64,000 nucleotides of DNA from Sanderia malayensis (lineage: Eukaryota > Cnidaria > Scyphozoa > Semaeostomeae > Pelagiidae). Below the pieces are notes generated by a model. The model saw nothing but the letters and a program-made list of their open reading frames with translations, was not told the origin of the DNA and ran no database searches. Numbering within the stretch: position 1 is the stretch's first letter; each line of letters begins with the position of its first letter. Where the stretch lies: the NCBI GenBank assembly GCA_013076295.1, contig RQOL01000627.1, positions 1-64,000 on the forward strand, in the 5' to 3' direction. The translations under genes were made by a program, and so were the position numbers. Below are positions 1-12,055 of the stretch, in pieces.

Positions 1-2557
1 GGAAGGTTATGTCTGGATTGTTGAGTTGATCACGTCTGACAAAGTCTTCACTCATTGCTTCTTTGAAGGCGTTGAAGAGTGTTCTGATGTCTGATGGTGT
101 TTGAAAGAGTAGCAATGATGCAAACAACTGTCTGAGTTGTGAAGGCGATCATGTACATTGACTGGATGGAGACAGCGTCGTCTGTAGAGAGGATAGCCGT
201 TGACATTAATTTGAGTTTCAGCAACTTGTTCTTTTGGAAAGTGCTTTTTGCATTTGTTGTTTTCCATGCACACGCACTGAGGATTTAAATTTCCACAGGG
301 TCCGTGTGTCATGTCCTTTAGGACCAACTTGTGGTATTTTGCATCTTCAGGGTCTGGAATCTCTGCTGATATGAGTTGATCCACCTGATAACGAATGCAA
401 TAATTAACGATTTTATAATAGAAATGACGTACAGAACAGTTGTATTGTGCATTGGATAGAAATTTAAAAATGAGAGAAAGAATTATTAGTATTTGCAAAT
501 ATTACCTGTTGTGGTGTTCGTGGTTTATCAGCTTGTGAAAGAAACAGGATCATGTGTGCGTGTGGCAATCCTCTCTTCTGAAATTCTATGACATACACAT
601 GTGCAGTGACATGTCCAAGAATGTTGTTGTGTAGTATGTCTTCGAGTAGTTCTTTGAGTTTCAGTTGAAATACTCGTGTGACAATGTCCGGTCGATCATT
701 GGCCGTCTGATACGGATGAATATTTTCTTCAATCTCCTTCCATTTAGGATTGGCAGTCATTGTGAGGAAGATGTCTGGCTTGCCATACTTTCTCACGATT
801 GTCATTGCGTCTTGAAAATGTTGATACATGTTTCTTTGGCTGCCTGGAAAGGATGACGGTAGAATGATAACACGGCCAACATCGATGTGTATGGGCTGAT
901 TCGGATTGTTAGCCCTGGCTATCTGGTTTTCGATTTCAGCTCTTCTGTGGAGATGATCCATCAGGCCACGATATGTGTCAACACGAAGCTGACGTTGATT
1001 ATTCATAATCCAGTGCAGTTTATTGCCTTCTATCTTCGTATATGCATCTACCAGATACTGTTGAAATAGAAGTGATGCAATGTGGATGGCTGAGAATGCA
1101 TCCCTGACCTGGATTCTGTATAAATAGTATTCAGCGAGGGTTAGTCTGGTACGACGGTTACGATTGTTGTGGTGTTCACCCGCTATGTGTGCTGTCGGCA
1201 ATCGTTGAAGGTCCAAACTGTAACCTCTGTCACCATGAAAGAAAATCAATGGATACGTGAGAGGATCGGCAATAGAATTTGTTGCGTATATCTTCATAAG
1301 ATCTCCGCGTCTTGTTTGAATCTGCAATTCTCTATCATCAGGATTCGGTGCACCTCCATTCTGTACTGTGTACATAGCTGCAATTTCTCTGGCAGTAGGA
1401 TTATCGTATCTGCGATCTTGTTGTGGGCGACCTGTAATAATCATTTTGAATGTCGGAAAAGGCTGATTGTTTGCAATAGCTTGCTGCCGCTGTTCCTCCA
1501 ATATTTCACCCATGCTTCGATAATGTTGTGCAAATCGATTGACTGCCATTAATTCATTTTGGAGAAGTGCAACAATGTCCAAATCAAGACGTTGTTCTCT
1601 GGCAGTGTTTTGCCGTTCCTGCAATGCTTGTTGCGTGTCCATGATGTATAGCTCTGCGTATTTTCTGGATCTGTCTGTCTCTGTTACACCTGTTAATGCT
1701 GCAAAGCATAAGTTAGGTAAATAGAAATTCAACTGTAGCCAGCATAAATGAATAATAAGTTATATTGATAATGACTGGAATCATATTGTATCAATTACCT
1801 GTCATGTGATATGCCTTTCCATGAATTGTGATAACTGGTGGTCCAGCTCTAGCATGGCGTACAATATTAGCCTTCCATGATGCCATGGCCATTAATGAGT
1901 TGTATTGGCGGAAGTGCTTTAAGAAATATTTAGATTCGGCAGTATCACCAGTGTATAAATGCATGACACTTACTGGAGGTGGTTCAATTTGATCCAGAGC
2001 AATTAAACCTCCCATGCAACATTTGTTGTATTGTTTTTTTGTGTTTTGTTCTTCTTTGAAGTACTTTGCACCACAATGAATACATGTTCTGTTCATTTTA
2101 TTCAAGTGGTGTGGTAATGGGGAGAAGGGGATGAGGTTTTCAGCTTCATTGTTCTCGGGGACAGGGTTTTCAACTTGCATTTGCTGATCTTCGACTGGTT
2201 CTGGTATCTGATTTTCATCGGGTACTGGAACTACATCTTGCATCTCGATGTCTACAGGTTGTCCTGCTGCTGGAAGCCCTTGGTTCTGAATGGGAAGCTC
2301 TGGTTCCATGTCCATCTCCATTGGCTGTATCTCTGGAAGAGGATACTGTGCCGGAAATGGCTGATATTCAGGGGCTTCTAGCTGACGGTTTCGAGCTGCA
2401 ATTGTTGAAGATCGTTGAGTGCTGCAAGTGGGTTATCCGCATTTCCTGCCTGTTGAGGTTGAAGCTGTTGATTGATCTCTCTGCAATGCTGCATATTATC
2501 CCGCACTTGATTTCTGCGTCTGTCACCGGTTATACTTCTCCTGGTCTTGCGCGGCAT
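1..2557 (-). CDS. Helitron Rep/helicase, N-terminal and Rep part, partial at left edge
   Basis: Rolling-circle transposase of a Helitron, read right to left and cut by the window edge. Pieces in order: a basic start region (Met at 2557, MPRKTRR), a proline/glutamate-rich linker with a C-x2-C...CC knuckle (about 2090-2020), the Helitron-like N domain, then the Rep core with the HUH-type motif GLPHAHMI (His-x-His codons at 553-561) and the conserved CMENNKCKKHFPK block. Two introns are supported by GT-AG ends and matching phases: 1690-1798 (phase 1) and 385-505 (phase 0). The frame also changes near 2380-2400 with no clear intron, so a small indel or a missed intron is possible. The SF1 helicase half and the 3' hairpin end lie outside the window. 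The Helitron assignment is firm; whether the copy is active cannot be judged. Confidence 0.85.
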
Positions 2558-2599
2558 AGTGCAAGTTGTGATATGAAAAAGAAGTATAAAGTACAATTA

Positions 2600-4190
2600 T
2601 GCAATACTATTGTAAATGTTATTGCTTGTAGACAATGGCCTCGATAGCAACAACAATGAAAATAATTATAGCCTTGTGTAAAGCTGCAACACAAAGACGT
2701 AAATATTATATATTTCAAGGGTATGGTAGTGTTAAGTATAATGTTGTGATATAATGTAAATTTTATGAAAACCCTTACGTTAAACTGTGCTCGTTTCTGT
2801 TATGTAAACAGTCACTAAAATGGAAAAGAGTAAATTGTAATTACTCTTGACATAAATGTCGACATAAATAAAGGAATCACAAAGAGAGACTCCAGTGCAG
2901 TTGTTAAGAAATCAAAAAATTTGGTTACAGAGTAAATTTGTTAAAAACGGCGCCATAAATGTTTGTTCATATATTCCAGATGCATAAAACAAAAGTGATG
3001 TTTTTATCCGTGGTAAAGAGTAGGTCGTTTACATAGGTTACATTTACAAATCATTTAAAAACACAAATATCATTTCGTAATTATTGAGAGAAGTTTGTAA
3101 AAGAGAGGTGTCCGTTATTTTAAAATTGATCAAAGTGGGCCTGTTTTTATAAAGTAAACAAATAATTAAAGAGGTATAGTCAAAAGAAACAACTGCAATT
3201 AATAAATTCATTTCTTACCGAGCCTTGTGTCTTTCAAAACTATGGTAAGAAAAAAAAGATATTAGTTATTATAAACTTGAAATATTTAATAAAAATATGA
3301 TGCCTGAACAACACGTAACCTGTTCTTGCCATGAAAAGCATGGAAAGAAGAGCAAAAATTATTGACATTATTAAGCGAAATAGCGATAAAGAAGCTTGTT
3401 AGCTTATAATGATAGCTTGTTAGAAAAAAACAACATTCATAATACTTACTCAGCGATAAATAATTCCATATATTATTAATTATAACCTATCGATAATTTG
3501 GACACTAAATTAAATTAAGCAAAATCTAATTGTGCAAATAATTAGAGGCGGGATTTCTATTGTACTATGCAGCTGTCACGATTGGTTTATACACGTCACG
3601 TGTTAGAAAAGGCGGGAAACTTGTTAGTGAAAAGCAATGGTGAAAAGGGAATTCCCTTCGTCCTTCAGATTGGTTATAAAGGTAGGAGGGAGAAAATGCA
3701 CGTGAAATTGAATTACATCATGGCGGCGATAGCATGCCATGCCAGTCAAGTATAGCCAGGGAGTATAGCAGAAGCAGATTGAGGAAAGGCATGGTGAGAG
3801 TCCAACTGCATCTTCTTAAATCATTTCCATCTGAAGAGTATGTATAAAGTATTTCGACTCACTGTTAAAAATGTGTTAACTCCAGTCTCATTTTCTGAGT
3901 TTAGATTGCAAAAATCGCTTAAAAAAGAATCATACTGGGAATAAATGACCACCGTTATCTGGTGCAACTGCAACATCGCATTCATGAAAGTGAATACCAT
4001 GCATTGGGTAAGTTATTAAGTTAAAAGGTTTTGCAACGAAATCATGTCAACATTTATAACTGATAAAGCTTTCTGAATTATTAGAAATATGATTTAAATA
4101 TTAAAAATACTGGAACATATAATTTGGAACATTTGGAACATAGAAATAAGAACATTTGGAACATATAATGAGAACAAATAGTATAGTAAT
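2600..4190. other. AT-rich spacer, no recognised gene
   Basis: Probably holds the unrecognised 5' end of the Helitron plus intergenic DNA. A TATAAA-containing stretch with a CACGTG box nearby (about 3595-3690) could be a promoter, but no supported coding exon follows it. The 62-codon open frame starting at 3567 has no family signature and I do not call it a gene. Confidence 0.4.
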
Positions 4191-4195
4191 AAAAC

Positions 4196-4343
4196 TTTGA
4201 CCATGCATGAACAAAAAAATGTGAAATGTTTTTCAAATTTTGGGTTTGAAAAGTAGATAATGTTAGGCAATATTTTGTGTTAATGTCAGCAGTTGTAATT
4301 TTATGATGGTTTAAAAGTTTTTATTTTTTCATGCATGGTCAAA
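4196..4343. repeat. Short inverted-repeat element (MITE-like)
   Basis: Arms TTTGACCATGCATGA at 4196-4210 and its exact reverse complement at 4329-4343 bound a 148-bp AT-rich segment. The layout resembles a miniature inverted-repeat element, but I found no convincing target duplication. Confidence 0.4.
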
Positions 4344-4344
4344 A

Positions 4345-4393
4345 CAGGACATGTGTAAATTCGTTAGGAAACTATTCATTTACACATGTCCTG
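4345..4393. repeat. Perfect 16-bp-arm hairpin at the 3' end of a small gene
   Basis: Arms 4345-4360 and 4378-4393 (CAGGACATGTGTAAAT and its exact complement) are separated by 17 bases. The right arm encodes the last codons of the minus-strand gene at 4376-4977 and the left arm falls in its presumed 3' UTR, so the hairpin would form in that transcript around the stop codon. Confidence 0.6.
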
Positions 4394-4977
4394 CATAATT
4401 TTTGCGGCCCTTTGGGTGGGCATGGCCACAATCAATGTTCTAGAGAATTCTTTGGTGGCCTTCCCACCCTTTTTCTCATGTTTTGGCTTTCGTTGGCCTT
4501 TGCCAACTTTGACAAAGGCCTCCTTCTGTGATCTGTGAATACACAATTATGTTATAGGTTTTTTTGGTGAAAGGATATTATGCAATATTTGGAAGACATC
4601 AATTGAACAACTGAGCTTCAAATACAGAAGGTATACTTACACTATTTCTTTGGTGGGGAGTCTTCTCCCTTCCTTGTCATGGAGGGAGAATTTTTTTGTG
4701 CTGCCCAACTCTTTGAATTGGGCAGCACACTCCCTCTTCAAACTGAAAATGTCTTTGTACGTTATTTCCTAGGATACAAAAGCAAACAATGAAAGAATTT
4801 TCCACGAAAACAATAACCATGAAATATGAATTAATTATTGTGAATTGTGCAAAAAAACTGATCAAATATGAATGAATATATATTTGCTATAATTACTTTT
4901 GCTTCATCACCAAGCCAGATTATAATTTTTTTTTCTGGCTCAGGCTTTTTGGTTGCACTCGCAAACCTTGAAGCCAT
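4376..4977 (-). CDS. Small three-exon gene, 121-aa basic protein with doublecortin-like look
   Basis: Exons 4977-4897, 4768-4641 and 4532-4376 join in one frame. Donors are GTAATT and GTAAGT, acceptors CCTAG and TTCACAG, with phase 0 then phase 2, giving 121 codons from the Met MASRFASATKK to the stop. The middle reads like a ubiquitin-fold or doublecortin-type domain: KKIIIWLGDEAK, then FSLHDKEGRRL, then AFVKVGKGQRK, the order seen in DCX domains (strand, Y/F-x-L-x-D-G region, F-V-x-x-G end). The C-terminus is lysine-rich (KHEKKGGKATKEF). An alternative frame through the last exon would give an AT-hook-like KRVGRPPKNS but does not fit the splice phases. The family is inferred only; the gene model itself is moderately supported. 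It has no assigned function. Confidence 0.5.
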
Positions 4978-5099
4978 AATAACCTTAAAGCAAACAAATT
5001 ATAGTTGTTTTTCTTTAATAAGGATAATTGGTGTGTGAAAAACAGAACATGTTTGCATGAAGTTGTACTGATACAAAATCAAAGGACAACTGCTAAACT

Positions 5100-6230
5100 G
5101 CAAATAGTGAAAAAGCAATAAGATAATAGTGATTTAATTGGCAAGTAGTAAGTTATACATATGGTTGGTGAACATAAAAGTAATGGAGACTTTCATTATC
5201 TGAGCAACATTGAAAGAAAAGTACTTACCAAAATCTGAACAATGTAAAAAATGAACGGATAAAATGCCAACTACCAAACTGCAAATACTGGAAAAAGAAT
5301 AAGATAATTGTGATTGAAATGGTAAGTAGTAAGTTATACATATGTTTAGTGAAGACAATAGTAATGGAGAATCTCATTATCCAAGTAATATTGAACTGAA
5401 AGTACATACCGAAAATGTGTGAAACGAAATAAAGAACCGAAATAAAAACAACCAGCAAGGCAACTGCCAAACTGCAAATACTGGAAAAAGAATAAGATTC
5501 TAATTGTGATTGAAATGGTAAGTAATAAGTTATACATATGGTTGATGATCATAATAGTAAAGGAAAGTCTCATTATCCAAGTGGCATTGAACAGAAAGTA
5601 CATACCGAAAATGTTTTAAACAAAATAAATAACCGAAATAAAAACAACCAGCAAGGCAACTGCCAAACTGCAAATACTGGAAAAAGAATAAGATTCTAAT
5701 TGTGATTGAAATGGTAAGTAATAAGTTATACATATGGTTGATGATCATAATAGTAAAGGAGAATCTTATTATCCAAGTAACATTGAACAGAAAGTACATA
5801 CCGAAAATGTTTTAAACAAAATAAATAACCGAAATAAAAACAACCAGCAAGGCAACTGCCAAACTGCAAATACTGGAAAAAGAATAAGATTCTAATTGTG
5901 ATTGAAATGGTAAGTAATAAGTTATACATATGGTTGATGATCATAATAGTAAAGGAGAATCTTATTATCCAAGTAACATTGAACAGAAAGTACATACCGA
6001 AAATGTTTTAAACAAAATAAATAACCGAAATAAAAACAACCAGCAAGGCAACTGCCAAACTGCAAATACTGGAAAAAGAATAAGATTCTAATTGTGATTG
6101 AAATGGTAAGTAATAAGTTATACATATGGTTGGTGATCATAATAGTAAAGGAAAATCTCATTATCCAAGTGGCATTGAACAGAAAGTACATACCGAAAAT
6201 GTTTTTTCTTCAGTATAGGAAGGTTCAACA
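5100..6230 (-). repeat. 196-bp tandem repeat with splice-like signals
   Basis: About five full copies plus a diverged one at the left. The most similar units start near 5480, 5676, 5872 and 6068, exactly 196 bp apart. On the minus strand each unit has a long pyrimidine tract ending in TTTTTCCAG, a 59-71-nt segment rich in hydrophobic codons (for example ICSLAVALLVVFISV) and then a good donor (GGTATGT or GTAAGT). A possible upstream exon lies at 6396-6493 (Met MVFIFKIIFTTQRAKN, donor CAG/GTAAAT, phase 2), and each unit can be entered in that phase, although three units meet a stop near the segment end. It may be a duplicated exon array or a satellite that mimics one. Confidence 0.55.
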
Positions 6231-6239
6231 ATGAAAACA

Positions 6240-7160
6240 ATTGAAAAACTGAACGAAGACTGGAAAAGGAATATCATCAGTCATTAAATACATGGAAATA
6301 GTTGTGCATGTAATAAAAAATTGGGTATTATTTATAAATGTCTTTATTCATATGTAAAAGTATAAATAATTAGTAATGAGTTAAAAACAATTTACCTGTT
6401 GACTTGTGGCTCTACTTTTGACAATGAGGAACACGAACGGAAAATATTTTTGGCGCGTTGCGTTGTGAAGATAATTTTGAATATGAACACCATGGCAACA
6501 GATTGAAGATGGCCTCGTATAATAAAATATAGATAACTGAAATCGAGGCCTCCTGGAAATGTCACAGAATGCGTAAATATTGTTAGTATGTGGGTGGAAA
6601 CACCCTGGTAGTGGCCTGGTAGTCTGAAATTTAGTTATGAGAAATGACTACAGAAAATGAAGACTTTTCAAGAGAAGCATAGGTAATGTTGCACGCTTCA
6701 CTGGTAAATTGTATTCAGGTAAATAGTACATTTATGTTGTAAGATATACAGTTTTTGTTGCAAGTATAAAATTTATAAGTTGAAGTCATCTCCTTTCAAC
6801 CTTTGTTCTGTGTTTTTAATATTCTATCATCAATCATGCATCTTCTTCATTCTCTGTGTATTTATCAATGAAGGGTACTACAAAGTATAAAGTATAAAAA
6901 TATATTAACAATATTTCTATACTACAAAGTATAGAAATATATTAACAAATTGGAGAACATATGATTGCCTACAAAGACTTAAAAAGCTGCTTGAACATAC
7001 TATTCAATGCAACATGAAAAATAAAATTACAAATACAATGCTACATCATACTCAAAAATACTATACATGACCATGCAATACTATACTGTATGATACTATA
7101 TATATACAATCATGCAATACTATCTTGTATCACACTATATCTAATATATATGTTGTATAT
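6240..7160. other. AT-rich spacer with short direct repeats
   Basis: Holds the possible minus-strand first exon noted at 6396-6493 and a duplicated block around 6880-6960 (repeats of ACTACAAAGTATA and ATATATTAACAA). No other gene is seen. Confidence 0.4.
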
Positions 7161-8480
7161 TATCAAGAAACATTGACTGACAGGGCGCACTTCGTGCGCT
7201 CATTCGCTTCCGCTCATGCCCCTTTCAACCCCACGTACAATGGGTTAGCTCGCTACGCTCGCCTGTCCATCTATTATGAAGAAACATTGACTGATAGGGC
7301 GCACTTCGTGCGCTGCATTCGCTTACGCTCATGCCCCTTTCAACCCCACGTACAATGGGTTAGCTCGCTACGCTCCCCTGTCCATCTATTATGAAGAAAC
7401 ATTGACTGACAGGGCGCACTTTGTGCGCTCATTCGCTTCCGCTCATGCCCCTTTCAACCCCACGTATCATGGGTTAGCTCGCTGCGCTCGCCTGTCTATC
7501 TTTTATCAAGAAACATTGACTGATAGGGCGCACTTCGTGCGCTGCATTCGCTTCTGCTCATGCCCCTTTAAACCCCACGTATCATGGGTTAGCTCGCTGC
7601 GCTCGCCTGTTTATCTTTTATCAAGAAACATTGACTGATAGGGCGCACTTCGTGCGCTCATTCGCTTCCGCTCATGCCCCTTTCAACCCCACGTACAATG
7701 GGTTAGCTCGCTACGCTCGCCTGTCCATCTATTATGAAGAAACATTGACTGATAGGGCGCACTTCGTGCGCTGCATTCGCTTACGCTCATGCCCCTTTCA
7801 ACCCCACGTACAATGGGTTAGCTCGCTACGCTCGCCTGTCCATCTATTATGAAGAAACATTGACTGACAGGGCGCACTTTGTGCGCTCATTCGCTTCCGC
7901 TCATGCCCCTTTCAACCCCACGTATCATGGGTTAGCTCGCTGCGCTCGCCTGTCTATCTTTTATCAAGAAACATTGACTGATAGGGCGCACTTCGTGCGC
8001 TGCATTCGCTTCTGCTCATGCCCCTTTAAACCCCACGTATCATGGGTTAGCTCGCTGCGCTCGCCTGTTTATCTTTTATCAAGAAACATTGACTGATAGG
8101 GCGCACTTCGTGCGCTGCATTCGCTTACGCTCATGCCCCTTTAAACCCCACGTACAATGGGTTAGCTCGCTGCGCTCGCCTGTCTATCTTTTATCAAGAA
8201 ACATTGCCTGATTGGGCGCACTTCGTGCGCTGCATTCGCTTCGCTCATGCATCTTTCAACCCCACGTATCATGGGTTAGCTCGCTGCGCTCGCCTGTCTA
8301 TCTTTTATCAAGAAACATTGACTGATAGGGCGCACTTCGTGCGCTGCATTCGCTTCTGCTCATGCCCCTTTAAACCCCACGTATCATGGGTTAGCTCGCT
8401 GCGCTCGCCTGTTTATCTTTTATCAAGAAACATTGACTGATAGGGCGCACTTTGTGCGTTGCATTCGCTTACGCTCATGC
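7160..8480 (+). repeat. GC-rich ~115-bp satellite array, forward orientation
   Basis: About 11.5 copies of a 114-115-bp unit. Each unit has the near-palindrome GCGCACTTCGTGCGC, the phrase GCATTCGCTTACGCTCATGC and the phrase GCTCGCTGCGCTCGC. A higher-order period of 458 bp (four units) is visible: the block from about 7173 recurs almost exactly from 7631. The open frames inside are short, overlap in several frames and repeat with the unit, so they are not genes. GC content is strikingly above the surroundings. Confidence 0.9.
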
Positions 8481-8481
8481 C

Positions 8482-8664
8482 CATACATACATACATACAT
8501 ACATACCTACATACATACCTACATACATACATACATACATACATACATACATACATACATACATACATACATACCTACATACATACATACATACATACAT
8601 ACATACATACACACATACATACATACATACATACATACATACATACATACATACATACATACAT
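8482..8664. repeat. (CATA)n microsatellite
   Basis: Long CATA tetranucleotide run with a few C or A interruptions, directly following the last 115-bp satellite unit. The Thr/His/Ile- and Met/Tyr/Val/Cys-rich open frames here are repeat translations. Confidence 0.95.
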
Positions 8665-8766
8665 GAGTCGGGCGCGGTCGCTTCGCTCCCTCCCCGGAGC
8701 CCCTCAAGTAAGAAAAGCTTAATCTGGTTGGCGCGCTTTGCACGCTGCATTCGCTACCGCTCATGC
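8665..8766. repeat. Divergent satellite fragment between microsatellites
   Basis: Contains AAGCTTAATCTGGTTGGCGC followed by a variant satellite start. The same AAGCTT/AACCAGATT junction borders the reverse array near 13980-13998, so it is probably the natural edge of the repeat family. Confidence 0.6.
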
Positions 8767-8781
8767 CCATACATACATACA

Positions 8782-8813
<32 letters not shown>

Positions 8814-8955
8814 AACCTACTATATACCTATACTATACAAAGATACTATACCTACTATACCTATTATACAAACATACTATACATACTATACCTACTATAC
8901 AAACATACTATACCTACTATAAAAACATACTATACCTACTATACAAACATACAAA
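8767..8955. repeat. Second (CATA)n run and TATAC-rich minisatellite
   Basis: A short CATA run to about 8811 passes into degenerate repeats of ACTATACCTACTATACAAACAT. Confidence 0.8.
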
Positions 8956-9717
8956 CACTTTGTGAAAGTTTAAATGAGGAAAATCGTGCAATTAGCGCCT
9001 GAAAAATTCATAACTTTGACTTTGTTTTCATTGGGCCTAAGCGTTGCAAGCATGCCGAAGCAACGCTTACTACAAAAACAACAACTATTTCAACTTAAAA
9101 TACAAAACAAAGCTATCACCTGTGTTTTCTATTGTCTTCTGCAACTCTCCAGGGTCTTCGAAATAAATAGTAGTTTTTTGCAAAGATAATTCAGGTGGTA
9201 AAACACTTTGAAAGGCCCCTTTGTGTGGAAAACAAAAACACGCGTCCTCTTCTCCAAAAGTACCTGCTGCAACCGAGGGCGAAAAACGAAAAACGATCGA
9301 CAACGCACGTGGGTCGCGCGAAAAGAGCCAATCAAATTAAAGCAAAAGGCGAAACGGGTCACGTGAAGAGCGAATACTCTGTTCGAAAATGGAGTTCGCA
9401 ACGCGAAGTTGGAAGTTTCGCCAGCGTAAACCGTAGTTTTTTCGTGATAGCACAATTAGCAAAATAATTAGTGGAATAATTCAAAACTTCAGGAGAAAAT
9501 AGAAAAACAAAATCCATTACCCTGGTTAAAATAATAAAGTAAACATTCAGTGTGAATTTCACTGCCATATATCCACATACAAAAAAGCCTTTGTGATCAC
9601 ACGGTTCGCCGTTTCGGCCCATTGTTTTTGGGCGTTCGACCTATTGTTTCGGGTCGAATCTATTGTTTTTGGCAGGGAAAATGCGTCATCACGTGACTCC
9701 GCAGAATATATATATTA
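8956..9717. other. Spacer, possible orphan exon on minus strand
   Basis: A minus-strand open frame over 9085-9303 (contains VAAGTFGEEDACFCFPHK) ends at a GT that could be a donor, and the DNA just upstream of it is GC-richer with CACGTG and GCGCG motifs. It lacks an ATG in frame and has no partner exon, so I leave it unassigned. Confidence 0.25.
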
Positions 9718-10150
9718 GATAGTGGATGAGAGCTCTTACAAATCGTAATTTCATTTCCACTTTGTCAATTGATGCATATTATTATTCGCTTGCAAGCATA
9801 CATAAATGCAACTTGATGGCCTCATTCCTTCCCTTGAAGTATTGTTGATAATTCGAGGTATAGTTCATTAATACCAAGTCAAGACTTTGGTAGTGAAATG
9901 AATACATACGCAGTTCTCATACCATCCCTTTTTCCATTCGTGTACTTGAACACTTTAATCTTGCACCGCAGCTCCCCTGTTGCTCGGCGCCATTAAACTT
10001 TCACTTGTGTATCGCAAGCTTGAAATTTCGACTCTCTGTAAAGCCCTACTACGCATGCTCCAATGATTCAAAAACGACGTCATGCCAAATTCCAAAGACT
10101 TACTACGGTTCATATCCCCAACAAGTTCGAGCTTTAAACTAATGTAACCT
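9718..10150 (+). repeat. Dispersed repeat, copy A (inverted relative to 43750-44165)
   Basis: The segment with GATGAGAGCTCTTACAAATC, the stretch around CTTGCACCGCAGCTCCCCTG and the end around AAACGACGTCATGCCAAATT all recur, in reverse complement and the same order, near 43750-44165. No coding capacity is evident, so it is probably a non-autonomous element or degraded transposon end. Confidence 0.7.
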
Positions 10151-10361
10151 TTTTGTACTATGATCAAACTTAATGGTGAAAACGCACGAAGAATCGAGAG
10201 AACATACATCCGTATCATTTATCTGTGCCACATGAGTGTGAATTCCTATTGAATAATGCTGTCAACGTCGCCGAACACTCTACGTGATGAATGAAGACAT
10301 CAATACAGTCTACAGACGGGACAAATTTTCTCTCATTTATCTTCACTATCGATTTATAAAT

Positions 10362-10939
10362 CATGAACGTTAAATGAACATTACAGTTTGTGTACATTTT
10401 TTCGTGCATTTTAAAGCCAATGTTTTCCTTTATGACATTGCATGCCAAAGGTTTTTATAGTTGTGTATAGCACATAATTGAAGCTTTCGTCAATGATACT
10501 TACTTTATTACCGGTTATGTACTAATATATTATAAACAAAAACAATGTAGCATTAATCTACTCTCTGTTCAAGTTTACTGAGCTTCACCAATGTCCGTTC
10601 TTAATGAGATGCGTTTCTGCAGTTCTTCTTTGCCAATAATAACACTTTATCCCCTATCGAAACGAGGTCGTTATGTTGCATTGAAAAAACTTTGGCCTCT
10701 TTTCCATCAATAGCCACCGCTTACTTTTGAAATAAGAATTTGAAACAGCTTGGCTTGGCATCACAAAATGATCATCAAACAAGACAACTTATAGTTGGGA
10801 AACTATTTCCAAATTTACATGGGACATATTCAATGTATCTTACAGGTAATACACTTAGATCTTATTTTTAACTCATTCCAAATTAAATTTCATCAAGTTG
10901 TTAAACCGGCTTAATTTTGGTTAGGCCATGCAAACTTCA
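10362..10939 (+). repeat. Segmental duplication, first copy
   Basis: Roughly 575 bp nearly identical to 12056-12630, from TGAACATTACAG through GGCATGCCAAAGG-type sequence to GGTTAGGCCATGCAAACTTCA. The few differences (for example TATCCCCTAT against TACCCCCTAT) indicate a recent event. There is no gene inside. Confidence 0.85.
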
Positions 10940-11794
10940 CTTCACTGATTGTAACGAAATCGAAAATTTACATTAGTTATTTTATACATTTATGGTTTAC
11001 TTGCTTCCAAAATAAATGTTTTATGCCCTGACTACATGTGCCTGCCAGTGTTAGCTTGGATTTAAAATGATTCTTTATTAGTATTCTAAATAACCAATTT
11101 ATGGATTCTTTACTATTACTCTTCATTGCCTTCATGTGTCACAAGCAAAATATATTGACACCCCTATGAAACTATTTTTATCTTCAATATTGATAATGGA
11201 TGAAGTATTCATAGACGAATGGAAAGATAATTTTCACTTATTTTGCATTTCAAACATCTTCTTCCATATAATCCATAAGGGCTATAGACCATTATGGCTG
11301 CACAACTATCGTGTTGTCCTATTATCCTATAACTATCATATGGTCATTTCATTGATTATTAATTCTTCCTTTTTTTCTGTATGATTCTTAGTGAAGGAAA
11401 TACTGAAGTGCTTAACCGAAGCTGTCAATGTCACTAATACTTGCTATTCACACCATGCAAATGTAAAATGACCGAAACAAACATTTACTACACTAAGCAT
11501 GAAATGTCAATGGAAACCTTGAAAAACTCATGGAAGGAGAATTCTGTTTATGTAAGTTTCTATCACATTGTAATTTCATTAGCTTTTGTAAATGGTTTTC
11601 CTAATTATAATGGACTCATATGGCAAACTGGTGAAATAACAATGTATTACTTATATCCATGGGAGTCAACTGCAATACTTGCGCAAAATAAATGCTCATC
11701 TGTTATGGCATATGTATATTAGTAAAATTTAAGTTCATTGTTCTGCTAACCTACCCACAGTTACAATTTACATTCATTCAACTTTTCACTATCC
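10940..11794. other. AT-rich single-copy spacer between duplicated blocks
   Basis: No family signature, no supported exon and no repeat beyond homopolymer tracts. The open frames at 11136-11384 and 11441-11722 are isolated and AT-driven. Confidence 0.4.
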
Positions 11795-12055
11795 CTTCAC
11801 CTTTTGTGCTTTCAAAGCTCAATTGCCATCTTATCATCCAACATTGCATGTGAATGCAAAAATAACCAATATGAGGCTTATTTACGAGGCTTATGATAAG
11901 GGGTTATCAGGTGAGCGGAGCGAGCTAACCCATTGCACATGAGGTTGAAAGAGGCATAAGCGTAAGCGAATGCAGCGCACGAAGTGCGCCTTATCAATCA
12001 ATGTTTCTTGATAATAGATAGACAGGCGAGCGCAGCGAGCTAACCCATTGCACAT
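11795..12055 (-). repeat. Duplicated block C plus one and a half reverse satellite units
   Basis: Starts TTCACCTTTTGTGCTTTCAA and ends in about 1.4 units of the 115-bp satellite in reverse orientation. The whole block recurs at 12637-12896. Confidence 0.8.

Noticed and set aside
7125..8440. Series of 72-89-codon plus-strand ORFs with TDRAHFVRS-type peptides
   Set aside because: They repeat with the 115-bp satellite, overlap in several frames and change with each unit; they are translations of a repeat.
7160..8480. Regular repeats considered as a CRISPR array
   Set aside because: Units are contiguous with no unique spacers, and the window is eukaryotic.
8433..8966. Thr/His/Ile- and Met/Tyr/Val/Cys-rich ORFs
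   Set aside because: Low-complexity translations of the CATA microsatellite on both strands.
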